64,000 nt of DNA from JBKECF01 sp047974375 (GTDB taxonomy: Bacteria; Bacillota; Clostridia; Lachnospirales; CAMZNU01). The stretch spans positions 124,001 to 188,000 of the forward strand of contig JBKECF010000004.1 of assembly GCA_047974375.1 (NCBI GenBank). The letters are read 5' to 3'. Positions 44,892 to 53,895 of this stretch are shown one piece after another. Under the pieces are notes generated by a model that was not told where the DNA came from, did no database searches, and saw only the letters and a program-made list of their open reading frames with translations. Numbering within the stretch: position 1 is the stretch's first letter; every line of letters starts with the position of its first letter. A program made the position numbers and the translations under genes.

Positions 44892-45797
44892 TTAGCCTTT
44901 TACAGCTCCGATAGTTAATCCTTTTATAAAATATTTTTGTAAAAATGGATAAAGTAAAATAATTGGTCCTATAGTTATAATTACGGTAGCCATTTTAAGT
45001 GAATCTGTTGGTAAGTTAGCAAGGGAAGTATTTCCTTGTATTTGTGTCATCATTGCTATGTCGGATTGCATTTTATATAAAATAAATTGTAACGGATAAA
45101 GTGTAGGTGTATCAACTAGCATTATTGCATTCATCCAGTTGTTCCAATAGCCAAGTCCATAGAATAAAATCAAAGTCGCTATCACAGGCTTGCAAAGTGG
45201 TAAATAAATTTTAAATAAAATAATAAAGTCGTTGGCACCATCTATTTTTGCTGACTCCATTAATGAGTCGGGTACAGACTTTATATAGTTCTTTGCTAAA
45301 TACATATTAAATGGATTAAATAGCATAGTAGGGATAATTAGTGCCAATATATTATCTACAAGGCCTAATGTTTGACACATAAAATACCACGGAACAAGCC
45401 CTGTAGTAAATAACATTGAAAATAGGAAGAACATAGAAAAATAATTCCTAAAAGCAACTTTCTTGTTATTTAGTGTATAAGCGCACATAATGGTTATTAA
45501 AACAGCTAGAAAAGTTCCTATAACTGTTGTAAAGATAGAAACTCCATAACTTCTATAAATTGATGATGTAGCAAATAATAGCTCATAGGCTCTTGTGCTA
45601 AATTGGGGTGGAATTAATCTAAATCCGTATTGATTTATTGCAGCTTGCTCCGTTAAGGAAATTGATAAAACTAATAAAATAGGAATAACACAACTTAAAA
45701 CAAAAAATAATATAAATGTGGAAATTATAAAATTAGGTAAATTATATTTTTTCAAAATTTCTTCCTTTCTTCTATTTGACGTCATTTTCCTATTCAT
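44892..45797 (-). CDS. Carbohydrate ABC transporter permease (LplC/MalG type)
   Basis: 301 residues from ATG 45797. A second ATG at 45785 with AGGAAA just before it is equally possible; the later start would give MTSNRRKEEI. Six membrane segments and the EAA loop SLMESAKIDGANDFIILFKIYLPLCKP are clear. It forms the channel together with the permease encoded 36 bases upstream. Confidence 0.9.
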   Translation of the reverse strand: MNRKMTSNRRKEEILKKYNLPNFIISTFILFFVLSCVIPILLVLSISLTEQAAINQYGFRLIPPQFSTRAYELLFATSSIYRSYGVSIFTTVIGTFLAVLITIMCAYTLNNKKVAFRNYFSMFFLFSMLFTTGLVPWYFMCQTLGLVDNILALIIPTMLFNPFNMYLAKNYIKSVPDSLMESAKIDGANDFIILFKIYLPLCKPVIATLILFYGLGYWNNWMNAIMLVDTPTLYPLQFILYKMQSDIAMMTQIQGNTSLANLPTDSLKMATVIITIGPIILLYPFLQKYFIKGLTIGAVKG

Positions 45798-45833
45798 AGA
45801 TGAAGAGGTTTGTACGATGGGTTTTCAGCATGG

Positions 45834-46760
45834 CTAGAACAATGAATTGTCAGGTGACTTTCTTTTTACAATTAAGTTGGTACCGAGAACCAATACAAAA
45901 CCTACAATTGATTGATAAAGTCCTATGGCTGTTGCAACTCCTGGGTCGCCGATTGTTCTTAATGCACGATATACATATGTATCAATTACATCTGTAGTCG
46001 GCAAAAGAACGCCGTTGTCACCAATAATAGGGTATAGCATGCCGAAATCTCCATAGAATATCTTTCCTATAGATAATAAAGTAAGGATGGTAATAGTTGG
46101 AACTAGTAGTGGTAGTGTAATTGATAAAAGTTGTCGCCATCTATTGGCGCCATCAATTTGTGCGGCTTCATAGATTTCGGAGTCGATACCTGTCATCGTT
46201 GCCAAGTAAATAATACTGGTCATACCGGCATCTTTCCAAATTTTTAAAATAATAAGTATAGCTGTCCAATAACTAGCGTTTGCATAGAAGTTAATGGTAT
46301 TTAAACCTATACTTTCTAAAATAGAATTAATGAAGCCATTTTCTGTAGATAGAAATGCATAGATAATAAGACTTGCTACAACCCAAGATATAAAATTTGG
46401 GAAGATGGCAAGGGATTGAGTTACCTTTTTAAAATATTTCATTCTTATTTCATTAAATAAAATAGCAAGTATTAGAGCGAATAATGTAATGAAGAATATG
46501 AACAATACATTCAATTTAATTGTATTGTAAGTAACTCGTAGGGCGTCGCTGGATTGAAAAAAAAACTTGAAATTGGAAAATCCAACCCATGGACTTCTAA
46601 AAACCCCTTTTGTATAATCCATTCTTTTAAAAGCCATAATTAAATATGGCAAAGTTAAGTAGCTAAATAAAAAAACATAAATAAATGCAGGAAATAACAA
46701 TGCATAGGATTGATAGTTATCTTTTATGTCTTTAAATAAGCTCGGTTTTGTCTTTTTCAT
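45834..46760 (-). CDS. Carbohydrate ABC transporter permease (LplB/YteP type)
   Basis: 308 residues. The N-terminal YALLFPAFIYVFLFSYLTLP, W-V-G-F-S-N-F phrase (PWVGFSNFKFFF) and EAA loop YEAAQIDGANRWRQLLSITLPLL are typical of the MalF-like branch used for uronic oligosaccharides. It is first in the operon of permease, permease, binding protein and GH28. AGAGGTG precedes the ATG. The AraC remnant lies divergently upstream, suggesting the ancestral regulator of this operon. Confidence 0.9.
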   Translation of the reverse strand: MKKTKPSLFKDIKDNYQSYALLFPAFIYVFLFSYLTLPYLIMAFKRMDYTKGVFRSPWVGFSNFKFFFQSSDALRVTYNTIKLNVLFIFFITLFALILAILFNEIRMKYFKKVTQSLAIFPNFISWVVASLIIYAFLSTENGFINSILESIGLNTINFYANASYWTAILIILKIWKDAGMTSIIYLATMTGIDSEIYEAAQIDGANRWRQLLSITLPLLVPTITILTLLSIGKIFYGDFGMLYPIIGDNGVLLPTTDVIDTYVYRALRTIGDPGVATAIGLYQSIVGFVLVLGTNLIVKRKSPDNSLF

Positions 46761-46979
46761 TTTTCACCTCTTTTTTATAGTTATTTTCCCTACATTTAAT
46801 TTAATGCTTTTTAAATACATAAAAAAAGTTTAAATTAGCGTTTTTAAATATTTTAAATACTTTGAAAATTTGTTTAGAATTAATATTTAAAATTTAAATA
46901 TAGATAAAAGCCTTATAAAATTAGGGTTTTGGTTAGTATTTATATTTTTGTTTAAGAAAATAATGGTAATGGAAATTTT

Positions 46980-47384
46980 ATGTATTATGCAAAATTTCAA
47001 CACTTTAGAATTCTATTTTTTTCATTACTATCTAACTGGGTATTTTTTATTTCAATTTTAGTGATTGGTATATATTAATCGGTAAGAATTAGACCCCCAC
47101 CTCAATACTGGCTTCTGGTCGTTTACTGCGTGAACTGCTCTATTATGCAGGTAAATAGGTGGTAGGACTGTATAATTCGCCGCTTAGTAGTGGTACAAGC
47201 TCACACTGACGGATAGGTCTATTGACTTAACTAGATTAGAAAAAGCCAAGGATAATTTCTTAGTATTGATAAACCGATTGCTTGAATAGGTGAAGAGATA
47301 GGAATTTCAAATTCGAACTATTTTTATACTCTTTTTAAAAAGAAATATGGTATGACACCAACTGAATATCGGAGTACCATGTGA
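46980..47384 (+). pseudogene. Decayed first copy of the AraC-type sensor regulator
   Basis: 46980-47079 aligns base for base, with few changes, to 48007-48106 of the intact gene (MYYAKFQHFRILFF, first membrane helix). 47232-47384 aligns to the last 50 or so codons (TRLEKAKD..., NSNYFYTLFKKKYGMTPTEY). About 620 codons between are gone, replaced by the repeat at 47080-47233, and the C-terminal part has frameshifts. Homology continues a few bases past the stop, to about 47402. It is the relic of a tandem duplication. Confidence 0.88.
47080..47233 (-). repeat. Small repeat element inside the AraC relic
   Basis: On the minus strand it runs from GTCAATAGACCTATCCGTCA, through a CGACCAG/GAGCAG hairpin with stem GTTCACG-CAGTAAAC type, to ATTGAGGTGGGGGTCTAATT and CTTACCGAT. 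The last 33 bases match 11591-11625 with one difference. The first 19 match the minus-strand form of 54287-54305. About 150 bases, non-coding; probably a non-autonomous mobile repeat, or a recombination scar between two of them. Confidence 0.65.
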
Positions 47385-47525
47385 GCTATAGGTATTCACT
47401 TTTGATTTTTTTATATTTTTAAAAAGATATTGAGATTTTAGGATAAAGACGTTTTTTGTAGTTTTTACGATAAGAGTAGAAACAAAATTTGAAACTACAA
47501 CAATCAATCTTTTTCTTATAACGCT

Positions 47526-47672
47526 ATTTCTACAAAAGCTGAAGGAGATAGAGCGTGCAAATTTTCGTCTATCTTTCTAGATGAAATAAATAAAATTAAG
47601 GGTCAAAAAAACATACCTCAGCAACCGAAAATAAGTGATTTGCAAGGTAGTATTATCGATATTAAAATTTGA
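47526..47672 (+). pseudogene. C-terminal relic of the 55462-type gene
   Basis: The frame reads STKAEGDRACKFSSIFLDEI, then NKIKGQKNIPQQPKISDLQG and SIIDIKI, closely matching the last 48 residues of the protein at 55462-56109 (STDTEGDRARKFHSIYLDEL ... DLHGSIIDTKV). The shared sequence continues into the 3' flank (ATATTTCCCAATTTATTT). It lies in about 386 bases inserted between the AraC relic and the duplicated xylA promoter. Confidence 0.8.
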
Positions 47673-47726
47673 TATATTTCCCAATTTATTTAACTTTACA
47701 GTAAAATAAATTGGGATAATATAGAT

Positions 47727-47775
47727 AGGGGCTGTCTTAAGTAGGTTTATTCTATTATAAGATAGCCCCTTTTTA
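47727..47775. terminator. Terminator-like hairpin of the GGGGCTGTCTTA family
   Basis: AGGGGCTGTCTTA pairs with TAAGATAGCCCCT around about 21 bases, followed by a T-run. Before it, at about 47683-47717, CCCAATTTATTT and AAATAAATTGGG form a second hairpin. Confidence 0.75.
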
Positions 47776-47788
47776 TTAAAATCAAATT

Positions 47789-47992
47789 CTTTTAATTCCG
47801 TATTTAAATAGCGTCATTGCTTTTAGTACAATAATTATAACTTAAAAAATATTTTAACCATTGAAAAACACAAAAAACTATGCTATATTCAATTTACAGG
47901 TAGAAATCCATTTCTCTAAACTAAAATTTGTATAATTATATTGAAAGGTTGTGTAAATATGAGTAAAGTATTTAAAAATATCCATAAAATTC
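47789..47992 (+). repeat. Duplicated xylA promoter and start, copy 1
   Basis: 204 bases matching 50136-50339 with scattered substitutions and no net length change. The copy covers the promoter, leader, ribosome site GAAAGG and the first 11-12 codons (MSKVFKNIHKI against MSEVFKNIPKI). It now drives the AraC gene. Confidence 0.92.
47861..47889 (+). promoter_or_regulatory. Promoter of the AraC gene (xylA-derived)
   Basis: TTGAAA, 17 bases, extended -10 TGCTATATT. An imperfect palindrome (TAGAAATCCATTTCT within 47893-47920) lies just downstream, at the expected start point, and is a candidate operator. Confidence 0.75.
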
Positions 47993-50121
47993 CTGATAGG
48001 AATTTTATGGATTATGCAAAATTTCAGCATTTTAGAATTCTATTTTTTTCATTACTATCTATCTGGATATTTTTTATTTCAATTTTAGTAATTGGTGTAT
48101 ATATTAATTATAGAAATCGCGTTAACAATGATATAGAGTCATATTTAATGGATAAAACTAATGAAATAGATAAATATACAGAGGATATGGTTGTAAATTT
48201 AGTAGATGCTACATATTCTCTCGTAAGTGATATAAATGTTCATAATGTTTTGTATTCTGATCAAAAGGAACCCATTATAGATGCCCAAGCGATTTCAGTT
48301 CTAAAACAAGTTAAAAATATATATCCGTATATTTCGAGTGTAGGGGTTTACAATTCCTCTAGCAACAGATATTTTACAACTAATGGAATTTTTTATGACA
48401 TATATTTTCCTACAGCAAAAAATATTGTTGAGATACGAGTGAAAAGTAGAGAAATAAATACAGGGTCTCCAGAACATGTAACAACAATTTATATATATTT
48501 TAAGTTTTCAAAGGATAAAAATACATTTATTTCTTATGATATTGATACGGAGTACATGAACAATAAAATAGGAAAAATGAATTCTAGTTCTTTTTATGAA
48601 ACGGAACAATATGTGTTAAGTGACGGAATATCATTTAGTACTATGGCAGCGAATGAAGGTGTGTACGCTGATTTGAAAGAAAGCAGGAATAGAAAAGTTT
48701 ACACATCAGTAAACGAACATTTTGAATTTATAACGGTTGCTAATATTGATAATGTTTTAATTGGTATGGCGAGAATTCTTTACTTAGTGATATTTGCCTC
48801 CATAGTATTTTTTATCATAGGGTTTGTATTACTAATGATTTTGGCAAGAAAAATATATCGACCAATTGCTAGTTTATTAAACACTATGAATTTTAAAAAT
48901 ATAAAAGAGGAGGATATAACATATAATGAATTTGAATTTTTTGATAGCAAATTTTTGGAGTATGTCAATAAGGTGAAATATTTAGAAAAAAATATGGCTT
49001 ATTTGCAAGAGCCTATTAGGAAGAGTAATATAAATAGGCTAATACTTGGTGGTTCTGTAGATATAGATGAAGTAAAATATGAACTTTCTAAGTATTTTAC
49101 TATTATTAATGTGTATATAGATAGCTATTCCAACTTTGTTCTGAAAATAAATAATGAGCAAAATTTATATTATTTTATAATTTCAAATGTAATTGGTGAA
49201 TTTATGGAAGAATTTGGTAAAATAGATAGTTTTTATTCCTATGATGGTATTGTTAAGTTTCTACTTTACTCTGACGGTATTGATATTGATAAGGAAATAC
49301 ATAGTATTTTAAGGAAAGCAATTGATATGATTAAAACTAATTTTTCAGTATCACTATCGGTGACGGTCGGAGAGAATGTTGTAGATATAATGGATTTAAA
49401 TACTTCCTACCGATCGGCTGTAAAAAGAAGTAATGAGTTATTTTTTAAAGGTATGAATGCTATTATTTTAAACGACTACGTAAGAGACGCTACAAAAGCG
49501 TATCCGAAGGAAATAGAAATAGAAATAATTAAAAATATAAAATTAAATAATGAAGATAAGATTAATGAAAATAATATAAAATTTATGGAGTACTTGAAAC
49601 ACACCACTTATTTTTTATGTAGGAAACACATCACAGAATTAATTTATGGAGTGATAAGTAAAATAGATATACCTGCGGAAAACTATATGGAAGGAATTGA
49701 TAAAATAGAAAAAGAGGAATATTTTTCTAATGTTAAGGAGTTATTAAATGATTTGTTCAAAAATATTTCAATAGATATTTTTGAGAATAGTAATAAAGGT
49801 AATTTTGAACTAGTTGAAAAAGTTAAAGAATATATTCTAAGCGAATATGAAAATATTAATTTAAATACAAACGAAATAGCTGATGTATTTAAATTGTCAA
49901 CGGTTTATCTTGGCAAAATATTTAAAACTATTGCAAATACGAGCATAAGTGATTTTATTAATTTAACTAGATTAGAAAAAGCCAAAGAGTTAATTTCTTC
50001 TACTGATAAACCGATTGCTCGAATAAGTGAAGAGGTAGGAATTTCAAATTCGAACTATTTTTATACTCTTTTTAAAAAGAAATATGGTATGACACCAACT
50101 GAATATCGGAGTACCATGTGA
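47959..50121 (+). CDS. AraC-type membrane sensor-regulator with xylA-derived start
   Basis: 720 residues from ATG 47959 (GAAAGG before it). Residues 1-16 (MSKVFKNIHKIPDRNF) are foreign, copied from the xylA leader; the ancestral start is probably ATG 48007 (MDYAKFQH). A membrane helix at about 23-45 and another at 275-300 (IVFFIIGFVLLMILARKIYR) enclose an extracellular sensor. A degenerate GGDEF-like or helical middle follows, and the last 100 residues are two AraC helix-turn-helices (NTNEIADVFKLSTVYLGKIF, GISNSNYFYTLFKKKYGMTP). YesN-like sensors of this type control sugar operons; candidates are xylAB and the pectin ABC operon. Confidence 0.9.
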   Translation: MSKVFKNIHKIPDRNFMDYAKFQHFRILFFSLLSIWIFFISILVIGVYINYRNRVNNDIESYLMDKTNEIDKYTEDMVVNLVDATYSLVSDINVHNVLYSDQKEPIIDAQAISVLKQVKNIYPYISSVGVYNSSSNRYFTTNGIFYDIYFPTAKNIVEIRVKSREINTGSPEHVTTIYIYFKFSKDKNTFISYDIDTEYMNNKIGKMNSSSFYETEQYVLSDGISFSTMAANEGVYADLKESRNRKVYTSVNEHFEFITVANIDNVLIGMARILYLVIFASIVFFIIGFVLLMILARKIYRPIASLLNTMNFKNIKEEDITYNEFEFFDSKFLEYVNKVKYLEKNMAYLQEPIRKSNINRLILGGSVDIDEVKYELSKYFTIINVYIDSYSNFVLKINNEQNLYYFIISNVIGEFMEEFGKIDSFYSYDGIVKFLLYSDGIDIDKEIHSILRKAIDMIKTNFSVSLSVTVGENVVDIMDLNTSYRSAVKRSNELFFKGMNAIILNDYVRDATKAYPKEIEIEIIKNIKLNNEDKINENNIKFMEYLKHTTYFLCRKHITELIYGVISKIDIPAENYMEGIDKIEKEEYFSNVKELLNDLFKNISIDIFENSNKGNFELVEKVKEYILSEYENINLNTNEIADVFKLSTVYLGKIFKTIANTSISDFINLTRLEKAKELISSTDKPIARISEEVGISNSNYFYTLFKKKYGMTPTEYRSTM

Positions 50122-50135
50122 GCTATTGGTATTCA

Positions 50136-50339
50136 CTTTTAATTCCGTATTTAAATAGCATTATTGCTTTTAGTGCAATAATTACAACTAAAAAAAATAT
50201 TTTAACCATTGAAAAATACAAAAAACTATGCTATATTCAATTTACAGATGGAAACCCATTTCCGTAAACTGAAATTTGTATAATTATATTGAAAGGTTGT
50301 GTAAATATGAGTGAAGTATTTAAAAATATTCCTAAAATT
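50136..50339 (+). repeat. xylA promoter and start, copy 2 (original)
   Basis: Partner of 47789-47992. It continues into the real xylA reading frame (KISFEGPTTKNPLAF), so this is the source copy. Confidence 0.92.
50209..50268 (+). promoter_or_regulatory. xylA promoter and palindromic operator candidate
   Basis: TTGAAA (50209-50214), 17 bases, extended -10 TATATT (50232-50237). At 50241-50268 TTTAC...GTAAA encloses GGAAA-CCCA-TTTCC. In the other copy the inner stem is AGAAA-TCCA-TTTCT, so both arms changed together. Position at the start point suggests a repressor or activator site, or a hairpin in the leader RNA. Confidence 0.7.
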
Positions 50340-51635
50340 TCTTTTGAAGGACCAACAACAAAAAATCCATTGGCATTTCGTTATTACGAACCAGAAAAAA
50401 TGGTACAAGGCAAACCAATGAAGGAACATTTAAAATTTGCCCTTTCTTGGTGGCATACATTATGTGCAGCTGGTACAGATATGTTTGGTAACGACACAGC
50501 AGACAAAAGCTTTGGTTCTACTAGTAATACAAGTAAAATGGACCATGCCAAAAATAAAATAGATGCAGGATTTGAGTTGTTAGACAAACTATCTATGGAT
50601 TATTTTTGCTATCACGATAGAGATATTGCGCCAGAGGCTGATAATTTTGTTGAATCAGCGAAAAACTTAGATGAAATAAGCGACTACTTAGTTGAAAAAA
50701 TGAAGTCAACAGGCAAAAAATGTTTATGGGCAACGGCAAATTGTTTTACAAATAAAAGATACATGCATGGTGCGGGAACTGCTCCTAATGCAGATGTATT
50801 TGCTTTTGCAGCAGGTCAAGTTAAAAAAAGTATAGATATAGCACTTAAATTAGGTACAAAGGGCATAGTTTTTTGGGGTGGACGTGAAGGTTACGAAACT
50901 CTATTAAATACAAATATGAAATTGGAATTAGATAATTTAGCAAGATTATTAAAAATGTCTGTGGAGTATGCTAGAAAAAATGGTTTTGATGGAGATTTCT
51001 TTATTGAGCCAAAGCCGAAGGAGCCAACAAAACATCAATATGATTTCGATACAGCAACAGTTATTTCTTTCTTAAAAACTTATGGCTTAGAGAAAGACTT
51101 TAAAATGAATATAGAGGCAAATCACGCAACTCTTGCAGGCCATACATTCCAACACGAATTAAGACTTGCTAGAGATAGTGGATTTTTCGGTTCAATAGAT
51201 GCAAACCAAGGAGATATGTTATTAGGTTGGGATACTGACCAGTTCCCTACAAATGTCTATGATGCAACTCTTTGTATGTATGAAGTATTAAAAGCTGGCG
51301 GTTTTGAAAATGGTGGATTAAACTTTGACTCCAAATCTAGACGTGGAAGTTTTGAAGCAATTGATATTTTCTATAGCTATATTGCTGGTATGGATACTTT
51401 TGCTCAAGGTCTATTAATAGCAGAAAAATTAATTGAAGACGGAAGAATAGATAATTTTGTTGAGGAAAGGTACAGCTCTTGGAATAGTGGCATAGGGGCG
51501 GACATTATAAATGGCAAAGTAGGTTTGGAAGAACTATATGACTATGCTAGCAAAATAGGTGATATTACTAACAATATGAGTAGTAGACAAGAGTATTTAG
51601 AAAATATTTTAAATCAAGTAATGTTTACGTTATAA
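50307..51635 (+). CDS. xylA: Xylose isomerase
   Basis: 442 residues, class II length. WWHTLCAAGTDMFG, CYHDRDIAPE with the catalytic His, FWGGREGYETLLNT, FIEPKPKEPTKHQYDFDTAT and GSIDANQGDMLLGWDTDQFP provide the sugar and two-metal sites. It interconverts D-xylose and D-xylulose in the cytoplasm. I chose ATG 50307, preceded by GAAAGG. xylB follows after a weak terminator-like hairpin. The 185 bases upstream are duplicated in front of the AraC gene. Confidence 0.96.
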   Translation: MSEVFKNIPKISFEGPTTKNPLAFRYYEPEKMVQGKPMKEHLKFALSWWHTLCAAGTDMFGNDTADKSFGSTSNTSKMDHAKNKIDAGFELLDKLSMDYFCYHDRDIAPEADNFVESAKNLDEISDYLVEKMKSTGKKCLWATANCFTNKRYMHGAGTAPNADVFAFAAGQVKKSIDIALKLGTKGIVFWGGREGYETLLNTNMKLELDNLARLLKMSVEYARKNGFDGDFFIEPKPKEPTKHQYDFDTATVISFLKTYGLEKDFKMNIEANHATLAGHTFQHELRLARDSGFFGSIDANQGDMLLGWDTDQFPTNVYDATLCMYEVLKAGGFENGGLNFDSKSRRGSFEAIDIFYSYIAGMDTFAQGLLIAEKLIEDGRIDNFVEERYSSWNSGIGADIINGKVGLEELYDYASKIGDITNNMSSRQEYLENILNQVMFTL

Positions 51636-51650
51636 TTTTTTTAGATATTA

Positions 51651-51682
51651 TAAAAGGCTGTCTATTTTTTAGGCAGCTTTTT
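51651..51682 (+). terminator. Hairpin between xylA and xylB
   Basis: AAAGGCTGTCT and AGGCAGCTTT pair with one bulge and are followed by a T-run. It may lower xylB expression relative to xylA rather than separate them fully. Confidence 0.65.
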
Positions 51683-51742
51683 TTACAGAGTAAAGTGCTA
51701 TAACCTTTGGGTTTATGAGTGAATTTAGAAAGGGAGTAGATT

Positions 51743-53266
51743 ATGAAATATGTAATAGGTGTGGACATTGGAACATCGGGAACAAAGACAATACTATTTG
51801 ACGAAACAGGAAAATCTTTAGCACAATCCACAATAGAATACCCTATGTATCAGCCTAAAAATGGTTGGGCGGAACAAGAGCCTGAAGATTGGTGGGAGGC
51901 AACAAGAGATACTATTATAAATGTAGTAAAAAAATCGGGTGTAAATAGTGGAGATATAAAGGGAATAGGTTTATCGGGACAAATGCATGGCTTAGTTATG
52001 CTAGATGATAAAAATGAAGTAATAAGAAATGCAATAATATGGTGCGATCAAAGAACCCATAAAGAATGTATAGAAATAACAGAAAAAGTAGGAGCAGAAA
52101 AGTTAATTGAAATTACAGCAAATCCAGCTTTAACTGGCTTTACAGCGTCAAAAATTCTGTGGGTAAGAAATAATGAGCCGGAGAATTTCGTAAAGTGTGA
52201 AAAAATATTATTACCAAAAGATTATATAAGATTTATGCTTACTAATGAATACGCTACGGAGGTTTCAGATGCATCAGGTATGCAACTTTTAGACATTAAA
52301 AATAGATGTTGGTCTAAGGAAGTTTTAGAAAAATTGGAAATACCTGAAAGTATGTTAGGTAAAGTTTACGAATCTGTAGAGGTAACAGGAAATATTACAG
52401 AGAATATTGCTAAGGAATTAGGTCTTACTACAAATACAGTTGTAGTTGGTGGGGCAGGGGATAATGCAGCGGCGGCAGTTGGTACAGGAGTAGTAAAAGA
52501 TGGTTCTGCCTTTACTACTATAGGCACATCTGGCGTTGTATATGCCCATACAAAGGAAATGGCAATAGATAAAAAAGGGCGTGTGCATACTTTTTGCTCT
52601 GCCGTGCCTAATGAATGGCACGTAATGGGAGTTACTCAAGGGGCCGGCCTATCTATGCAATGGTTTAGGAATAATTTTTGTCAAGAGGAAATAGAAAGGG
52701 CAAAGAGGGAAAATACAGACCCCTATGTGTTAATGACTGATATGGCAAGTAAAATAAATATAGGCGCTGATAAATTAATTTATTTACCTTATTTAATGGG
52801 CGAAAGAACTCCACATTTAGATTCAAGTTGCAGAGGAGTGTTTTTTGGACTATCGGCAATCCATAGCAAGGCGCATTTAATTCGTGCAGTTTTAGAGGGC
52901 GTTTCCTATTCTTTAAAAAATTGTGCAGATGTATTAAAAGAAATGGGTGTTACTTTCCAAGAAATGATTGCCTGTGGTGGTGGCGGAAAAAGCGCCCTTT
53001 GGCGTTCTATGCTAGGCGATTTGTATGAATGTGAAGTAAGTACAATTAAACAGCAAGAGGGACCAGCCTTGGGGGTTGCTATACTAGCCCTCGTAGGTAT
53101 AGGTGTTTACCATACGGTGGAAGAGGCTTGTGGCAAAATACTTGCTAAGTCCCACAAATATGAATTTAATGAAAATAATAGTTTAGAATATAAAAAATAT
53201 TATGGCATTTATAATAAACTTTATGATGACCTAAAGGTTACATACAGGCTTTTAGGGGAATTGTAG
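51743..53266 (+). CDS. xylB: Xylulokinase
   Basis: 507 residues, FGGY family. The N-terminal phosphate-binding VIGVDIGTSGTKTILFDETG, then IKGIGLSGQMHGLVMLD, NAIIWCDQRT, GAGDNAAAAVGTG and the ATP-side GGGGKSALWRSMLGDLY are all present. It makes xylulose 5-phosphate for the pentose phosphate pathway. GGGAG precedes the ATG. It forms the xylose catabolic pair with xylA. Confidence 0.95.
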   Translation: MKYVIGVDIGTSGTKTILFDETGKSLAQSTIEYPMYQPKNGWAEQEPEDWWEATRDTIINVVKKSGVNSGDIKGIGLSGQMHGLVMLDDKNEVIRNAIIWCDQRTHKECIEITEKVGAEKLIEITANPALTGFTASKILWVRNNEPENFVKCEKILLPKDYIRFMLTNEYATEVSDASGMQLLDIKNRCWSKEVLEKLEIPESMLGKVYESVEVTGNITENIAKELGLTTNTVVVGGAGDNAAAAVGTGVVKDGSAFTTIGTSGVVYAHTKEMAIDKKGRVHTFCSAVPNEWHVMGVTQGAGLSMQWFRNNFCQEEIERAKRENTDPYVLMTDMASKINIGADKLIYLPYLMGERTPHLDSSCRGVFFGLSAIHSKAHLIRAVLEGVSYSLKNCADVLKEMGVTFQEMIACGGGGKSALWRSMLGDLYECEVSTIKQQEGPALGVAILALVGIGVYHTVEEACGKILAKSHKYEFNENNSLEYKKYYGIYNKLYDDLKVTYRLLGEL

Positions 53267-53281
53267 TTTATATACAAAAAT

Positions 53282-53318
53282 CTACCGAGGAAAAAAAATT
53301 CTCAGTAGGTTTTTTTGT
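53282..53318 (+). terminator. Rho-independent terminator of xylB
   Basis: CTACCGAGGAA and TTCTCAGTAG pair with one bulge, followed by TTTTTTT. Confidence 0.8.
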
Positions 53319-53446
53319 TTTTAGTGGAGCTATAGGTCTATTGACTATTTTATTAGGAGGTTTCACAGTTGAGTATTAACATATGTTTGAAGTACCAAAT
53401 AAACAAAAACAAAATAACAATCCCTATAAACTCAATATTGTTAAAA

Positions 53447-53492
53447 AAGGGCTGCCCTAAAATAGAATTAATTTATTTCAAGACAGCCCCTG
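53447..53492. terminator. Orphan GGGCTG/CAGCCC terminator-like hairpin
   Basis: AAGGGCTGCCCT pairs imperfectly with AAGACAGCCCCT. No gene ends here; it is a copy of the hairpin family at 4366, 47727 and 56985. The interval 53319-53446 holds only a stray GGTCTATTGAC, like the repeat end at 47220. Confidence 0.6.
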
Positions 53493-53592
53493 TTTATCTT
53501 GAATAAAAATACAAATATATTGCTGTTGTAAGCACAACGTTGTACAATTAAACTATAAATTGTCTACAGCACGCTATGAAAGGAGTATTTAT

Positions 53593-53895
53593 ATGGCAAA
53601 AACATCAAATTTATACGTAAGAATAGAGCCGGAAGTTAAAGAAGAAGCAGAATCTATTTTAAATACATTAGGTATACCAGCATCAAATGCAATTAATGTG
53701 TTCTACAAACAAATAATATTACAAAAAGGATTGCCTTTTGAAGTTAGGATACCACAACATCCATTTGACATAAGTAAAATGATAAAAGAACAGCTGGATT
53801 TTGAACTACAAAAAGGTCTTGAGGATGTTGAAAGTGGTAGAATTTATTTGGCAACTGAAATATTTGGGGAGATGCGTAAGGATTTCAATATATGA
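53593..53895 (+). CDS. relB: RelB/DinJ family antitoxin
   Basis: 100 residues from ATG 53593 (AGGAG 8 bases before). SNLYVRIEPEVKEEAESILN, TLGIPASNAINVFYKQIILQ and KGLPFEVRIP are the ribbon-helix-helix DNA-binding domain of the RelB/DinJ family. The C-terminal tail (EQLDFELQKGLEDVESGR) would wrap the toxin. The stop overlaps the toxin start by ATGA. A palindromic GTTGTACAA-type region (53537-53549) upstream is a possible operator. The partner toxin is broken. Confidence 0.88.
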   Translation: MAKTSNLYVRIEPEVKEEAESILNTLGIPASNAINVFYKQIILQKGLPFEVRIPQHPFDISKMIKEQLDFELQKGLEDVESGRIYLATEIFGEMRKDFNI

